Shown: one piece after another, positions 34,401 through 45,203 of the stretch
How positions within the stretch are numbered: the first letter of the stretch is position 1
How the letters are laid out: every line of letters starts with the position of its first letter
Assembly (NCBI GenBank): GCA_031472005.1
Contig: PZJY01000005.1
Span: 434,001 to 498,000 of the forward strand
Source: Tetracladium setigerum
Lineage: Eukaryota; Ascomycota; Leotiomycetes; Helotiales
Reading direction: 5' to 3'
Length of the DNA stretch: 64,000 nt
Program-made: the position numbers and the translations under genes
The notes under the pieces: generated by a model
What the model saw: the letters and a program-made list of their open reading frames with translations, nothing else
Databases searched by the model: none
What the model was told of the DNA's origin: nothing

Positions 34401-35442
34401 CTTCATGTTCTCCAACAATAAATTCGTGAGCAGGAGAGGGAATGCATCTTTCGAAATGTCGACCAGCACTTTCTACGGAATATCGGCTTGAATGAGAGTT
34501 CTCGGGAGGTGACAATGGCGCTGAGTATGATTTTTCTTGTTGAGACTGTCTTGACGACCCCGAAGTCCGGGGACTGGAGAGACGAGCTTTGCGCGGGGTT
34601 TCGTTTTCGACATCGAATCCAAGGCCGGCTTCTAATTCATCCGATCTTATGGTTGCAGTTGAACGAGCAGTCGAGTGTGTCGGCGAAGTGGCATTCTCTT
34701 CAGAGGCTTGCAAGGCTCCACTCATCTCATGTTGGTTGCCTTCACTGATGCTCAAGGCCATCGAGTCTTCCCGAACAAGCATATCATCATTATTCACCAC
34801 CAGAGATTTCCGCCTGGGTCTACCTCTAGGCTTCTTTGGTGTCACCTGGTCGTCCTCTTCTACTTCGGATGTTGGTGTAGGTTTGCGAGAGACGCCTTTT
34901 GTGGATCTTGACCGAGATTTGCCCTTTCCTCTTCCCACCTCAACATTCGTCCCTACACGGAAGTTGATGTCATTGTCATCATCCCCATCCACCAGATCTC
35001 CAATTGATTTCCTCCTGCTTGGTGTGCTATCGCGACCTTTCTTCGCAGGTACAGGAGTGCCAATAGACTTTCTGGGTCTGCCTCTGCCTCTCTTGGGGGC
35101 GGGGTTTGGTTGCGCTTCTTCGTCGGAATCCGAAAGCCCCTTCAATGGTATAGTGGTAGTTGTCGTCCGCTCTCTTGTCCTGTTCGGTCCAAGCGATGGT
35201 GAGGACTGGCCTCTGACAACTTGCTTTCTTGTAAATCCTCCATCTGATTCTGCTTCAACCGTCACAATAAGCTTCTGCGGTGACAATCTATTGCCCACAT
35301 CCAATTCGAAAGTCTGTTTCGTTGGAGAACTGCTACGCGCGGGGAGAGATTGTCTTGGTCGCGTAGTTCGACGCGTTTTGTGAGGCGAATAGTAGGTTGG
35401 AGAGTTGTTGAGGGGATCGGGGGAGGACATTGCGTCGTCCAT
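31476..35442 (-). CDS. Large AT-hook chromatin-type protein, two apparent frameshifts
   Basis: About 1,320 residues in three frame segments: 33376-35442, 32165-33376 and 31476-32165. They read as one protein if one base is added at the GGG run 33377-33379 and one at 32165-32167 (each CCC on the gene strand). This gives DIIVPSSSPRSRSMSLGSPF at the first join and PQDRSPLISKTPQ at the second. Two AT-hooks near the N-terminus (KRGRGRPRKS and KKPRGRPRRKS) predict minor-groove binding to AT-rich DNA. The rest is Ser/Pro-rich and disordered, with many SP/TP sites and three similar blocks of the form SFSSIP..ILAAATPA. The C-terminal ~100 residues look folded (WSKKHWKLLEEILHIHQ; EEMYFEQWHLEVVDEFRGR). 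I do not recognise a named orthologue; a nuclear structural or telomere/kinetochore role is only a guess. Confidence 0.75.
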
Positions 35443-36249
35443 GTTTACTTCCGCGTTTCCAAAGTGTGAGAAGGAACTGCTGTGTTCAAAGTCTGGTTCC
35501 TATTCGCGTCTTTCAATCGTGTCGCGACCTCTGCCTAATTATTGCATATGCGATTCATAATTAGCATATCTTTTGTGCTGTCGATAGAGGAGGCAGCGGG
35601 ATGTTTTTGAAATATGGAAGAACCCACCTGAAGCACAGCGGGTTTGTTTCCAGGCCAACGGAGGCTTGGGATACCAGGTCAGCTGATCTAAGGAGTGCTA
35701 CTAAAACATTCATCTATTTCTACGTCTTAAGCGAGGGTATCAGCGAATCACAGCTCCCGTGTTAAAGCCGTCGATTTGCCACGCCGTGGTGTCTCTAGCT
35801 CAACGTTTTTCCCCAGATTTCTTGCGTGATTCCAACCAGCAACGAATCCCTCTCGTCCCCTCATTCTCACGCCCTCGGCAATGTCCAAATTCGGGATTAT
35901 CTATCATCGCTCTTAACTCGAGTAGGCTGGCAACACAATTGGATTTCTAATACAGCGAGCAGGTTGCATATGACGTGCCGCATTCCTCGATTACAATAGC
36001 ACTTGGGACAATTCACGCGCCCTTTTGTACCACACCTGTCCAAGTGTATATATAATGCTAACTGCCTCCCCCATTTCCTACCTATCTATCTACCTATCTA
36101 TCTACCTATCTATTGACCTTCTACCATCACAACTTGACTTCATACACTCAACTATTCTTTCTCAAGATTTCCAAGAGCCAGACAAGACAAGACAATAAGA
36201 CACAATAATACATTTCATAACAACCTTTGCTCAATCCAACCAAGAAAAG
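35443..36249. promoter_or_regulatory. Divergent region between the AT-hook gene and the AsaB-like gene
   Basis: About 800 bp. TATATATAAT at 36047-36056 lies about 194 bp before the AsaB-like start; a CTAT/CTAC microsatellite (36078-36113) and a long A/C/T-rich leader follow. No gene supported. Confidence 0.5.
36078..36113 (+). repeat. CTAT/CTAC tetranucleotide repeat in a leader
   Basis: CCTATCTATCTACC-type repeat of about 36 bp in the probable 5' UTR of the AsaB-like gene. Confidence 0.7.
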
Positions 36250-37176
36250 ATGGCCACTGCAGCGCCCCTTCAAGCCACTGCGGCACACAACCTCTCCCAA
36301 CACGCAAAGACCGAAGCTGCATATCACGCCAAGGCCGACAGCAGTTATATTCCTCGAGGAGATGTCACAGCTACCTTGAATTACTTTTCACCACCTGAAG
36401 ACGGATCAATCCCATTCAATTTCGTTGAAACGCCACCGGAAGGCCAACCACAGCGTAACTTCGGAGACGCTCACTTCACAGTCAACATCCATGATATCCG
36501 AGGAGAGGAATCAAATTACACGCTTGACAATCAGGCATTCCAAATTGTTTCCAATGTACCAGACTCTGCCGAGAAAGATTTCTTAGATGATACCTCCATT
36601 GAGAAGAACTACTACCCCGAGGTAGAGAAGTTGATCCTTGACCACGTTCCTGGATCCAACAGAGTGTTCATTTTCGATCACACTATTCGCCGATCAAGCG
36701 CCGACGCAAAAAGAGGACCGGTGCAAAAGGTACATATCGATCAAACCAGCAAGGCCGCAGCTTTGCGAGTGCAACGCCATGTTCCTGAGGAGGCCGAAAA
36801 GCTTTTGCAAGGACGGTATCGAATCATCAACATTTGGCGCCCACTGAATGGACCTCTTCAAGCAAGTCCTTTGGCCCTTGCCTCATCAGCTACCGTCAGA
36901 GATGAAGACGTCATTCCCGTCGAGCATCGATATCCTGATAGACTTGGATGGACCGCTGGTGTTGTGCACAATGAGGGTCAGAAGTGGCATTATCTGTCTG
37001 GGATGAGGAATGATGAGAGAATCTTTATCGAGTGTTTCGACAGTGAGGCGCTCAAGCCTGGTTCAAAAGTTCAGGGAGGGAGAGTTCCCCATACTGCTTT
37101 TGTTCATCCAGATACACCAGAGGGTGCTCCAGGGCGAGAGAGTATTGAGGTTCGAGCTTTAGTGTTTGGGCCATGA
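36250..37176 (+). CDS. AsaB/GA4-desaturase-like (CmcJ-type) oxidoreductase
   Basis: Single exon, 308 residues. Matches the fungal family annotated as GA4 desaturase, hydroxylase/desaturase AsaB or CmcJ-like. Family marks are VTATLNYFSPPEDGS near the start, FIFDHTIRRS, KVHIDQTSKAAALRVQRHVP (HxD, a possible Fe(II)-ligand pair), RIINIWRPLNGPLQASPLAL, VEHRYPDRLGWTAGVVHN, and WHYLSGMRNDERIFIECFDS with a late HTAF. Members occur in secondary-metabolite clusters, but the neighbours here are not cluster genes. Substrate cannot be predicted. The TATA-like box and long leader suggest a regulated gene. Confidence 0.8.
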   Translation: MATAAPLQATAAHNLSQHAKTEAAYHAKADSSYIPRGDVTATLNYFSPPEDGSIPFNFVETPPEGQPQRNFGDAHFTVNIHDIRGEESNYTLDNQAFQIVSNVPDSAEKDFLDDTSIEKNYYPEVEKLILDHVPGSNRVFIFDHTIRRSSADAKRGPVQKVHIDQTSKAAALRVQRHVPEEAEKLLQGRYRIINIWRPLNGPLQASPLALASSATVRDEDVIPVEHRYPDRLGWTAGVVHNEGQKWHYLSGMRNDERIFIECFDSEALKPGSKVQGGRVPHTAFVHPDTPEGAPGRESIEVRALVFGP

Positions 37177-37631
37177 AAGATTAGTTAGATACAATTTTTA
37201 AGTGGGTTGGCGGGTAGGAAGAGTTTGACATGATATAACGAGAACATGACTTTGATTTTTCATTAGCTTGGTGCATTTCTTGGTTTTGGGAGAATATCGG
37301 TGCATTGTTTTCACTTTTACCCAGATTGTAACTTATGATTAGTTTCAGATTTAAATCGTTCAAATTAAACCTACCTTCTTTATTTCGTTGGATGCATATC
37401 TTCAAGCTTTTCTTCCATTCTCAACTTGTCGGTTTTAAATTTGATTTATTCGCAATCTATACTGACAGGCACATGTCATTCATAGACTGTCTTATTTCCT
37501 ATAATGTTCGATCTGAAGCTCAGCCAAGAAGACCTTGTAGCAAAATTCTGAGCACCTAAGAGACATCACTCTCAATTAGTCTTCATTCCACACATCAATG
37601 ACTATCATTTCACATCCTCTGAACCAAGCAT
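37177..37631. other. Intergenic between convergent genes
   Basis: 455 bp, AT-rich, no gene seen. Contains the 3' ends of the AsaB-like and DUF1993 genes. Confidence 0.45.
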
Positions 37632-38117
37632 CTATTTATTTCCCAAATAATCCTGCTTCCCCACCGGCACGCCCTCCTTCCTCAAGAGTCCATACGCCGT
37701 CACAAAATGAAAGTAAAAATTCGGAATCGCCGCATTCAGCACATAATCCCTCGCACTAGACTTCCTCCCACCAAAATCAACCTCCATATCCTCGGCACCA
37801 TCCATACTCTTTGGATCTAGCTTCTCCAAATACGCAATCGTCTTTTGAATCCGCTCCTGCAATTGCTCAAAAGTAGTTTCGTTATCTGGCCATGATTCCG
37901 GGGTGGCTTTGGCGACGCGGACGGCCACGCCTTTGCATGTGTCGGATACCCGTTGGATTTGGAAGGGGAGTGCGCCCATGTCCGCGACGAGGCGGGATTG
38001 GAGGAGGGTCGTTTCTGTGGAGGCGGGGTGGGCGAGGGATTTGGTGAGGAGGGAGGAGAGGGTTTTGAGGTTGCGGATGAAGGTTGGGATGGTGATGTCG
38101 TAGAGGGAGAGGGACAT
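37632..38117 (-). CDS. DUF1993-domain protein
   Basis: Single exon, 161 residues. The start MSLSLYDITIPTFIRNLKTL, the segment DMGALPFQIQRVSDTCKGVA and the end FYFHFVTAYGLLRKEGVPVG fit the DUF1993 family, a small helical bundle related to DinB-like folds, with no established function. No signal peptide or membrane segment. Confidence 0.85.
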   Translation of the reverse strand: MSLSLYDITIPTFIRNLKTLSSLLTKSLAHPASTETTLLQSRLVADMGALPFQIQRVSDTCKGVAVRVAKATPESWPDNETTFEQLQERIQKTIAYLEKLDPKSMDGAEDMEVDFGGRKSSARDYVLNAAIPNFYFHFVTAYGLLRKEGVPVGKQDYLGNK

Positions 38118-41100
38118 TTTGAAAGATTTCTTGGGGGGTTTGGGTTTTGGATTTGAATTGGCTTTGGTGGTTTGGGGAGGGAGGTGGGGAAAGGGATGTT
38201 CTTTTAAGTGGTCTTGATTTTGTGTGCTTCAAAGTATAGAATGAATATTTAATTCCAAGTGGAATCGGATCTTCTTTTATATATATATCCTTAGCTACCT
38301 TACCTAACGTATGGGTAAAGTCGTCATGATGTCCTCCGTTTCGCGTGGAGGATGAGACTAGCAGCAGAGTTGGTTTGTAATACTCCCCCCATTCACCGCT
38401 CAAAACCAGCTCTCTCATTGGCCACAGTCACCACACATTTGAAGGCTTATGGTTATATCCGATACGCCGACTGAGCCATTTCCCTGCAACAGCATTACAA
38501 TAGCGTGTCAGATTGTTTGGCTTTTGCTTGATAATCCAAATGCAGTTATTGCCTGTTGTTCGAAATCATTTGATGGGTTGTTGGCATTTCCTATGCATGG
38601 GCGGCCGATTGAATGCGCGGGCGGCCGCTTGCATTTTGAAGTGGGGAGAATTTACGACGGTAGATTTATGATCGGCATTGCTTAGTTTGATGGATGGACG
38701 TGGTTGTTGCACTGAGAGTTTACATGCATTTTGTTTGAAGTTTTGAACCTTGAGATTATCTTTGAATCGCATTATTGCAGCAATTTCCTCGATCATGGAC
38801 AAGATTTTAGAAAGGTGCAGTACAATGCAAAGCAAATCCAACCCGTCTTCATCGTCTCGTTCCCATCTTCGTTGGTAAGATAGCTTCGATAGATTGCCTT
38901 GAAGGATCAAATAGTTCCAACTCCGCCGGTAAATGTATCTCTGCAGAAGGATGTTACGAATACACGGAAGCAACTTGATCGCAGCTCCAGAATTAGTTCT
39001 GTACGGGAATGCAAACCCTTAGGAGCTTTCAGTTCATTTTCGACCCGGAAACTTGTGATCTGCAAGAAACGTCATAAACAAAAGAACTATACTATTCTCT
39101 CCTAGTCATTTTCACTTCCACTTCAGCGAACCAAGCAGAACCCGCTACACTTTTTAACCCCTCTATCTACAGTTAAACATCAAAACCCCAACTACACACT
39201 CTCTCCACCTAGAAATACAAACCTCCAAACAACCTTACACCAATACATACAACAATTCATCCAGGAAAATCCAAGAAATGTCGTCAAAACAAGCCTGCAT
39301 GTAAACAAATAAACTCCAACAGCCCCGCCATGGCCACTTGTGATCAAGCGAGGCCGCGCCAGGATTATTGAAGCACGCAATCATGAACTAGAAATTTTAT
39401 TGGTTGACAGGTTTGTAGGGTCTTCGTACCTGGCTTTCAATTGATGGAGGGGGTTTGGTCAGTGCTAGCAAGGCGAGAAGTTCGGGTCTACGAAGTGAAA
39501 GTGAAGGCAGGGGATTCAGATTTCTGATATCCTGGTGTCTGAATTCTGAAATGAAGTCGCTTTGGTTGGTTGTCATCAGGGCAATACTTTCCTCGTCATT
39601 ATTTCAAGCGCAGAGTTATGGAATTTGGAGAACTTCATATCCTTAACACGCAAGAAAAAGCCACTCGCTTGACGACTTCATTTTGCTTCTCCACTTGGGA
39701 GCGTCTGAAGTAGAGAAACTAGAAGATATTTCCACTATTCTAAGCCCAACCCGATGGCTCGGGATCATATACCCAACTTAACTGAGAGTGGCAATGATGT
39801 GAGGTGAGATATCAGAACAACATGGCGAAGGTTTATTATCAAGAATTTGAAAAACAAATTACAGAAGCTGAGCCTGAAAGTCGTCCCATCAAACATCGAA
39901 GACGAGAAATGGGCTGATATCCCACGGAAGTAAAACAGGACATGGATGAGGCGACTTTGGACCTGATCCGATCTGGAGCTGGTTTACGTCCCTCCTATCT
40001 ATAGCGTCTGGGCCAACTACAAGGTTTATTATGACCACCACGACTGCCAACATCTGTGGTATCGTGAGTATACGCGCCGTGAAAGGAACGGTGGGAAGTT
40101 AAGTATCAAATCTTGACGGTGAGTGATAATCGATAACTAAAGAAAGAAAATGCCACCAGAAGATATGAAATCGGCATCAAAGAAGGGATGTGACGACGGT
40201 TCGACATCCTCCCAATGATCATTTCACATATACATATTTCTTTTTGGAACATTCATTAAAGATTGGAAAGTACTCTCACTGCGATGAAACTGCCAAATCT
40301 CTGGGGCGTTGGTTGGTAGCTAATGTTTGAGTTGCTCCTTTCAAGTAACATTGAAAATAAAGGTTGTACTTATACGTAAATTTAAACAGCTTCTTTCTCC
40401 TCTCATCTCCTCGTTCCAAAGAAAAGTGAAAGCTGAAGCGACCGTTGGCTGATCCTTCCGATCGCAAATACCCTTGAAGAGAGCTTAGCAAATCAAGATC
40501 TTTTGTGGATTCATGATCAAAAATGTCAATTGAATCTAAGTCTGATCCTGATACTGAAGATTGGGCTGATGTCGATGTACTGAATGGAGGTGATCAAACT
40601 TTGACTTGACTTTGGTCCTCGAGAAGTTCCTCAATCGCTTTAACTGAAACTTCTCGACCATAACCTGCTCTTTGATTCCATAGGCATATAGCGCAAAATA
40701 TTCCCTTTAAACGACACATAAGTCAGCACAGTGCTGTGGGCGGTGCCGCACTTTGGTATTTTCCAAGGGTCATGCATCAATGGCAGCCCACGGACTTTAC
40801 TGAACATCATTTAAATAGAGTTAGCTTGGTGTCTCATGCATTGTACAAGATACCCATCTGCTGGGTGTTCAAGGTGTTGGTGTTGGTACAACTAGAGGCA
40901 CACTGAAACATGGGATGTCTCCGGTATGAACTCCGCACCAAAAGAAGGTTTGCGCAGTTTGTGGGGCAACAATGCGATAGCGCTTGGTTTCCCTTTTCGC
41001 TTCTCGATCTGTTGTTCAGCCGCTCCGTGGATAGGGCGGTTGCCAAAATGGGATAGAGTTGTGCCTCGACCTGGCGTTTTTGGTTGATAGCATTGAAAGT

Positions 41101-41866
41101 ATATTCTTGGCAAAACAAGATGATACTTCCACTCAGCTTGTTGTACCGAGTCCGAACACCACGTGCACACTATTTCTGAACTACCTTGGTAGTGAATTCC
41201 ACCAAATATGTTGTGAATAGTCTGGTTTTTAATGAGCACTCTACCATTATTCATGTTTTGGTTGCTATGTGCCAATGCTATTGATTTGTATACGCGATTC
41301 GACTCGCCACAGTAATCCAGGTACACAACACTTCAGGTATACTCACATAAGAAGCAGTCTCGATCAGCGTATTTAGTGCATAAGAGTACTACAATATATC
41401 GGACGACACAGCGCCGCAGCAGAATACCCAGCGCTTAGGCAGACACAAGAACAAGGTTTGCCAAGCTTTTGGAAACAGTTCCTCCTCTACACGAGATAAC
41501 CTTAATTCTTATGGACCAGGCTAAGTTGATATTATCTTGCAGAATTGTGTACCTGTTTACATCGAAACCACAGTCCCATCACGAAGGCTTCATACTTTCG
41601 CAGTGTTTGCAACGACCTTGGCAACCAGAGCATACGAGGCGCCGAGCGAACATGAATCAGTCTAGAGAGACAACGGTGATCGAGGAGGGAACGAAATCCG
41701 TATATAAAGAGTGACCTGTTGTTGACAGTATTTTCTTTCATCACTCATCGGTCTTTCAATCATTCAATCAGTCCTTCATTCCAACTCTCACTCTTTTCCA
41801 CATTCTTTCACCCCATACTCTCAGAATTCAAGCTTCCAACCTTCATATCGCAGAACCCGATCCATC
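38118..41866. other. Gene-poor interval before the secreted-protein gene
   Basis: About 3.7 kb. No open frame shows conserved motifs. Composition is more AT-rich than the gene blocks, with scattered T-runs and CACGTG at 41160-41165. I see no transposase or reverse-transcriptase motif, no long terminal repeats and no tRNA. An old, decayed element cannot be excluded by eye. Confidence 0.45.
41701..41708 (+). promoter_or_regulatory. TATA box of the small secreted protein
   Basis: TATATAAA lies 166 bp before the start codon at 41867 and is followed by a pyrimidine-rich leader (41730-41830) without an ATG. Confidence 0.6.
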
Positions 41867-42784
41867 ATGCAGTTCTCAGTCTTCTCACTTCTTCTCTGCT
41901 CCTCATTGGCAAATGCAATTGCTTTACCAGCGCCCATGCCACAGACAGCTGGAGCTCCCAATGCCGTTATCCCACCTTCGCAGTCAAATACCCTCACAGG
42001 AACAAAGGTGCGCTTTCCATGCCATATCCATATCCACCAACTTCAATCTAGATCAACGCATAGCTAACAAATAATCTTCTCACAGGCATCCGACGGAAAA
42101 TTAACAGTCAAGCCCGCACCCGAAGAACAGGACAGCCAAGCTCTCCAAAGGCGTGCAGTTCCCGTCGTGGTCATTGGAATAGCAGGCACCGCAGCAGCCG
42201 CCATTATCACCAAAATCGCTATTGAGATTGGTGCCGAGACTATTGCCAATCTGGGGAAATGGAATGATGTGAGTCTTTTGTCTTATTCATCTCTCGATGT
42301 TTCCAGGACTAGATGCTGATGTGATAAACTGTCACCCAGGCACGAGAGGAATTCACCAAGAAAACTACCAATGAGATGTGGGATCGCAACCCAGATTATA
42401 CCAAGTTCCCTGCTGCTGCGTGCTACAACAAGGGATACCGTCTCGCTAATCCAGCTGGGATTGATGGTCTTGTCTCTGCTAAGCTTGAACTTGGGCTTTT
42501 GAATACCGAGTTCGTACTGCCCACATGCTTAAGTTTATAATCTGAATACTGACATATCTGATCTTATAGCTACGATTGTATGTACATCACTGGACCAAAT
42601 CAGTTCTTCACCGATAGCGAGGGTGGTTTCATCAATGTGAGTTTGACAGCGAATCCCCCCCCCCCTCACACCCAACCCACCCAAAGTCAGGCCATGGGAC
42701 TGATCTTCTCTCTAGCTTTCCTACACATACAATCCTGATCGATGCAGCTTCGACCAGGCCACAGGAGATCTCAGTTGCTCGTAG
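41867..42784 (+). CDS. Small secreted cysteine-containing protein with Kex2-type site
   Basis: Five exons: 41867-42007, 42086-42268, 42340-42509, 42570-42636 and 42716-42784; all junctions agree in phase, giving 209 residues. The N-terminus MQFSVFSLLLCSSLANA is a clear signal peptide, then a Pro/Gln-rich pro-region to about residue 70 ending LQRR, a dibasic Kex2 site. The mature part starts AVPVVVIGIAGTAAAAII, a Gly/Ala-rich hydrophobic segment, then LGKWNDAREEFTKKTTNEMW. Four cysteines follow in AACYNKGYRL, DYDCMYITGP, DRCSFDQ and LSCS at the end, allowing two disulfides. I do not recognise a named family; it resembles fungal secreted proteins that may act outside the cell (effector- or killer-like), but nothing here proves that. 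It has its own TATA box and sits at the edge of a gene-poor stretch. Confidence 0.78.
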
Positions 42785-45203
42785 ATGGTAGAACATGATT
42801 TTGGAAATTTGAGATTGGAATGTGTACAGCTCGCTGTTGGAAGATGGATGGATGATGGCGTTTATTTGCAAAGCTGAAAGCTGGATGTCACTCGCTTAGT
42901 TTGGTTAGGTTTATGATTTATGAATAGATTTCTTTAAATAAAGAACTCTTGGTACGTGAGCGGCTATCATTGTGAGATCAAGGAATGCCTGGTTCGCTTA
43001 TAGATAACTCTGACTAGGCCTTGGGATAGGTTAAAAGAGAAGAAGAAAAACGCTCTAACAAGCATTGTCAGACGAACAATCCTCCGGGCAGCAGCAGCAG
43101 GAACAAACGACCGGTACGATCGTACTGAGCATTAGTCTCATCACTCGGCTCCGACTGAGGCCTTTCTCAAATCGAAATATACATGAATTTCCCTTCTCTT
43201 GCTCCCATTCATGAGAAGCGCTTTACACTTCTTCTCCTTCATTTTGAGGACAAGACGTAAGCCTGTGCCCGAAATCTAAACCGATAACACTGAGCTATCC
43301 ACATCGTCATTTAAGTGAAGCCTTGAACTGAAATGCGTGAAAACCCCTCTCCTATTTGTCAAGAGCAAAAAAACCAGGATCGTTCAGGAAGATGCAAACG
43401 AAAACGCTACCAGTTCGACAGCACGCTACTATTTACAACAGAAAATACTTCTAAATCGGCAACGACTAAAGCTAACAACAACAGAAACAGCTGACGTGCA
43501 ACTGCTGCACGCAAAAACGGTTCAAGCTGGTCGCTTCTGATAGCTCTAAGAACCAGATATATATGTTTTGTTTACCTAGGCATATAATCTAATTTGCGCT
43601 TTCAGATTGAGTGTGCGTGAAGGTCCATCTCTGTTGGCGCCAACGTACACATGTGGACTATCATATCTGGCATACTTGCTATCATCCAATCTTGGGCAGG
43701 ATATCTATGTATTTATATTCTTGGAGACCGCTCACACTCAAATCCGTGAAAAGCTGAAGATATGTCCGGACACAAGATTTCAACATCAAGAAGAAGAAAA
43801 TGATCAATCGACTTCACTTCTCTTGATCAGTTCTATCGGGGTGTGATCATGCTGTACCTTGGGACTCGCACACGAATGTGCAGAAGATGAAACAAAAAAC
43901 TCTACAAGTTCTCAATCTAAATTTGTACGCTTCGTCATAATATATATAAGGAGCGCTTGAACACCACAAGTGACCTCGTCACATAGGGTCATAGTGAAAC
44001 ATACACGGACCAAATGAAGAGGAACCAATCGACAAGTGCTTCCAAATCCACTGAGAATTTCTTTTGTGATCCGTTTGTTCGCAAGAAAATGAATTGATAT
44101 GATGTAAAACACTTAATGAACACTCCCCACTAATATCCCTCCAATGCCTTCCAGAACTATGTATGAAAAATATAAAGTGTTGTCATCCTCACTCCACCAC
44201 TGCTAAATCTGCTTCACTGTCGGTATTAAATCCACTGCCAAACTCCAGAAAACCCCAACATCTGAACATCTGAACATCCACAACCTCTCTCTCCTCCTTC
44301 TCCCATCTCCCATACGTATGTAGTCGACGATCCTCCAAACTAATTACCGATCAACTAGTCTAACGTACCTGCCAAACTAATAGTCACGAAACCTCCTCTT
44401 GTCACCCGCGAGGTTACTCAAGGTGTACCAGTCGTCCTATGGTTAAAAAAATTACTGTATTCAAATCAAAAGCTTCAAATAAGTGAAAGAGATGGCTTGG
44501 CTGGCGAAAGGCTAAAGTGAACTCGTATTCAAATTGAGTTGTAACTGCTACTTCGGAACTATTACAGAAGAGTCGGTGATGAGAAAAATGAATGGGCGAG
44601 TTGATGTCTAGGTAGGTAGGTAGGTAGCTTCCGTTGCTGTTTCCTAACATAACTGTAATTCGGTAGCTTGATCTCGATGATTCGAGCTTGAATATGCCGA
44701 TGGATTCAGAAGTGGAAGCACAAGCAGAAGCTGGAAAGAAAGATGATCTTGGTAGGTATGTGCCTTGTATGTATTACTTTCTAGCTAAACAGGTAGGTAG
44801 ACGAAGCCATTGACACCTTAGCCTGACTTAAGCCTTGCTGACTGACCACCATAATTTGATCTGATAAAAAGTAAATAGTAGCGATTTCTCCATCCCCCAT
44901 TCCCATTCCCATTCCCATCCATCCCCATAGCCAGTTCCATGATAAGATATATATAAAAAAAGAGGAAAAGAAAAAACTCCACATCCTATGTAATGAAACA
45001 CCATGACGATAACAAAAAAGTCCCGAGACTGATGGAAAAAAAAAGGGACAAGAAGTAAAAAGAACAGAAAGAAAACAAAGTTGCGCAACATTCTTCCGAG
45101 TCCCAAATTGTCTGATGCAATCAATCAATCAATCAATCTTACAGCTCCCTCCTCCCGAACTTCCTCCCCCGCGCACTCGCTCCCTCCAGAGTGACACTCC
45201 TAC
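42785..45203. other. Gene-poor interval between the secreted protein and DEP1
   Basis: About 2.4 kb without a supported gene. Features: a perfect 12-bp palindrome GTACGATCGTAC near 43116-43127, a GTAG microsatellite (44610-44626), an A-rich run near 44950-45080 and an AATC repeat (45118-45138) next to the DEP1 3' end. Confidence 0.45.
45118..45138. repeat. AATC tetranucleotide repeat
   Basis: Five tandem AATC units just downstream of the DEP1 stop codon. Confidence 0.75.

Noticed and set aside
41270..41320. tRNA-like B box (ATTCGACTC)
   Set aside because: No matching T-stem, A box or acceptor stem around it.
38118..41866. Transposon remnant
   Set aside because: No transposase, integrase or reverse-transcriptase motif and no terminal repeats visible by eye.
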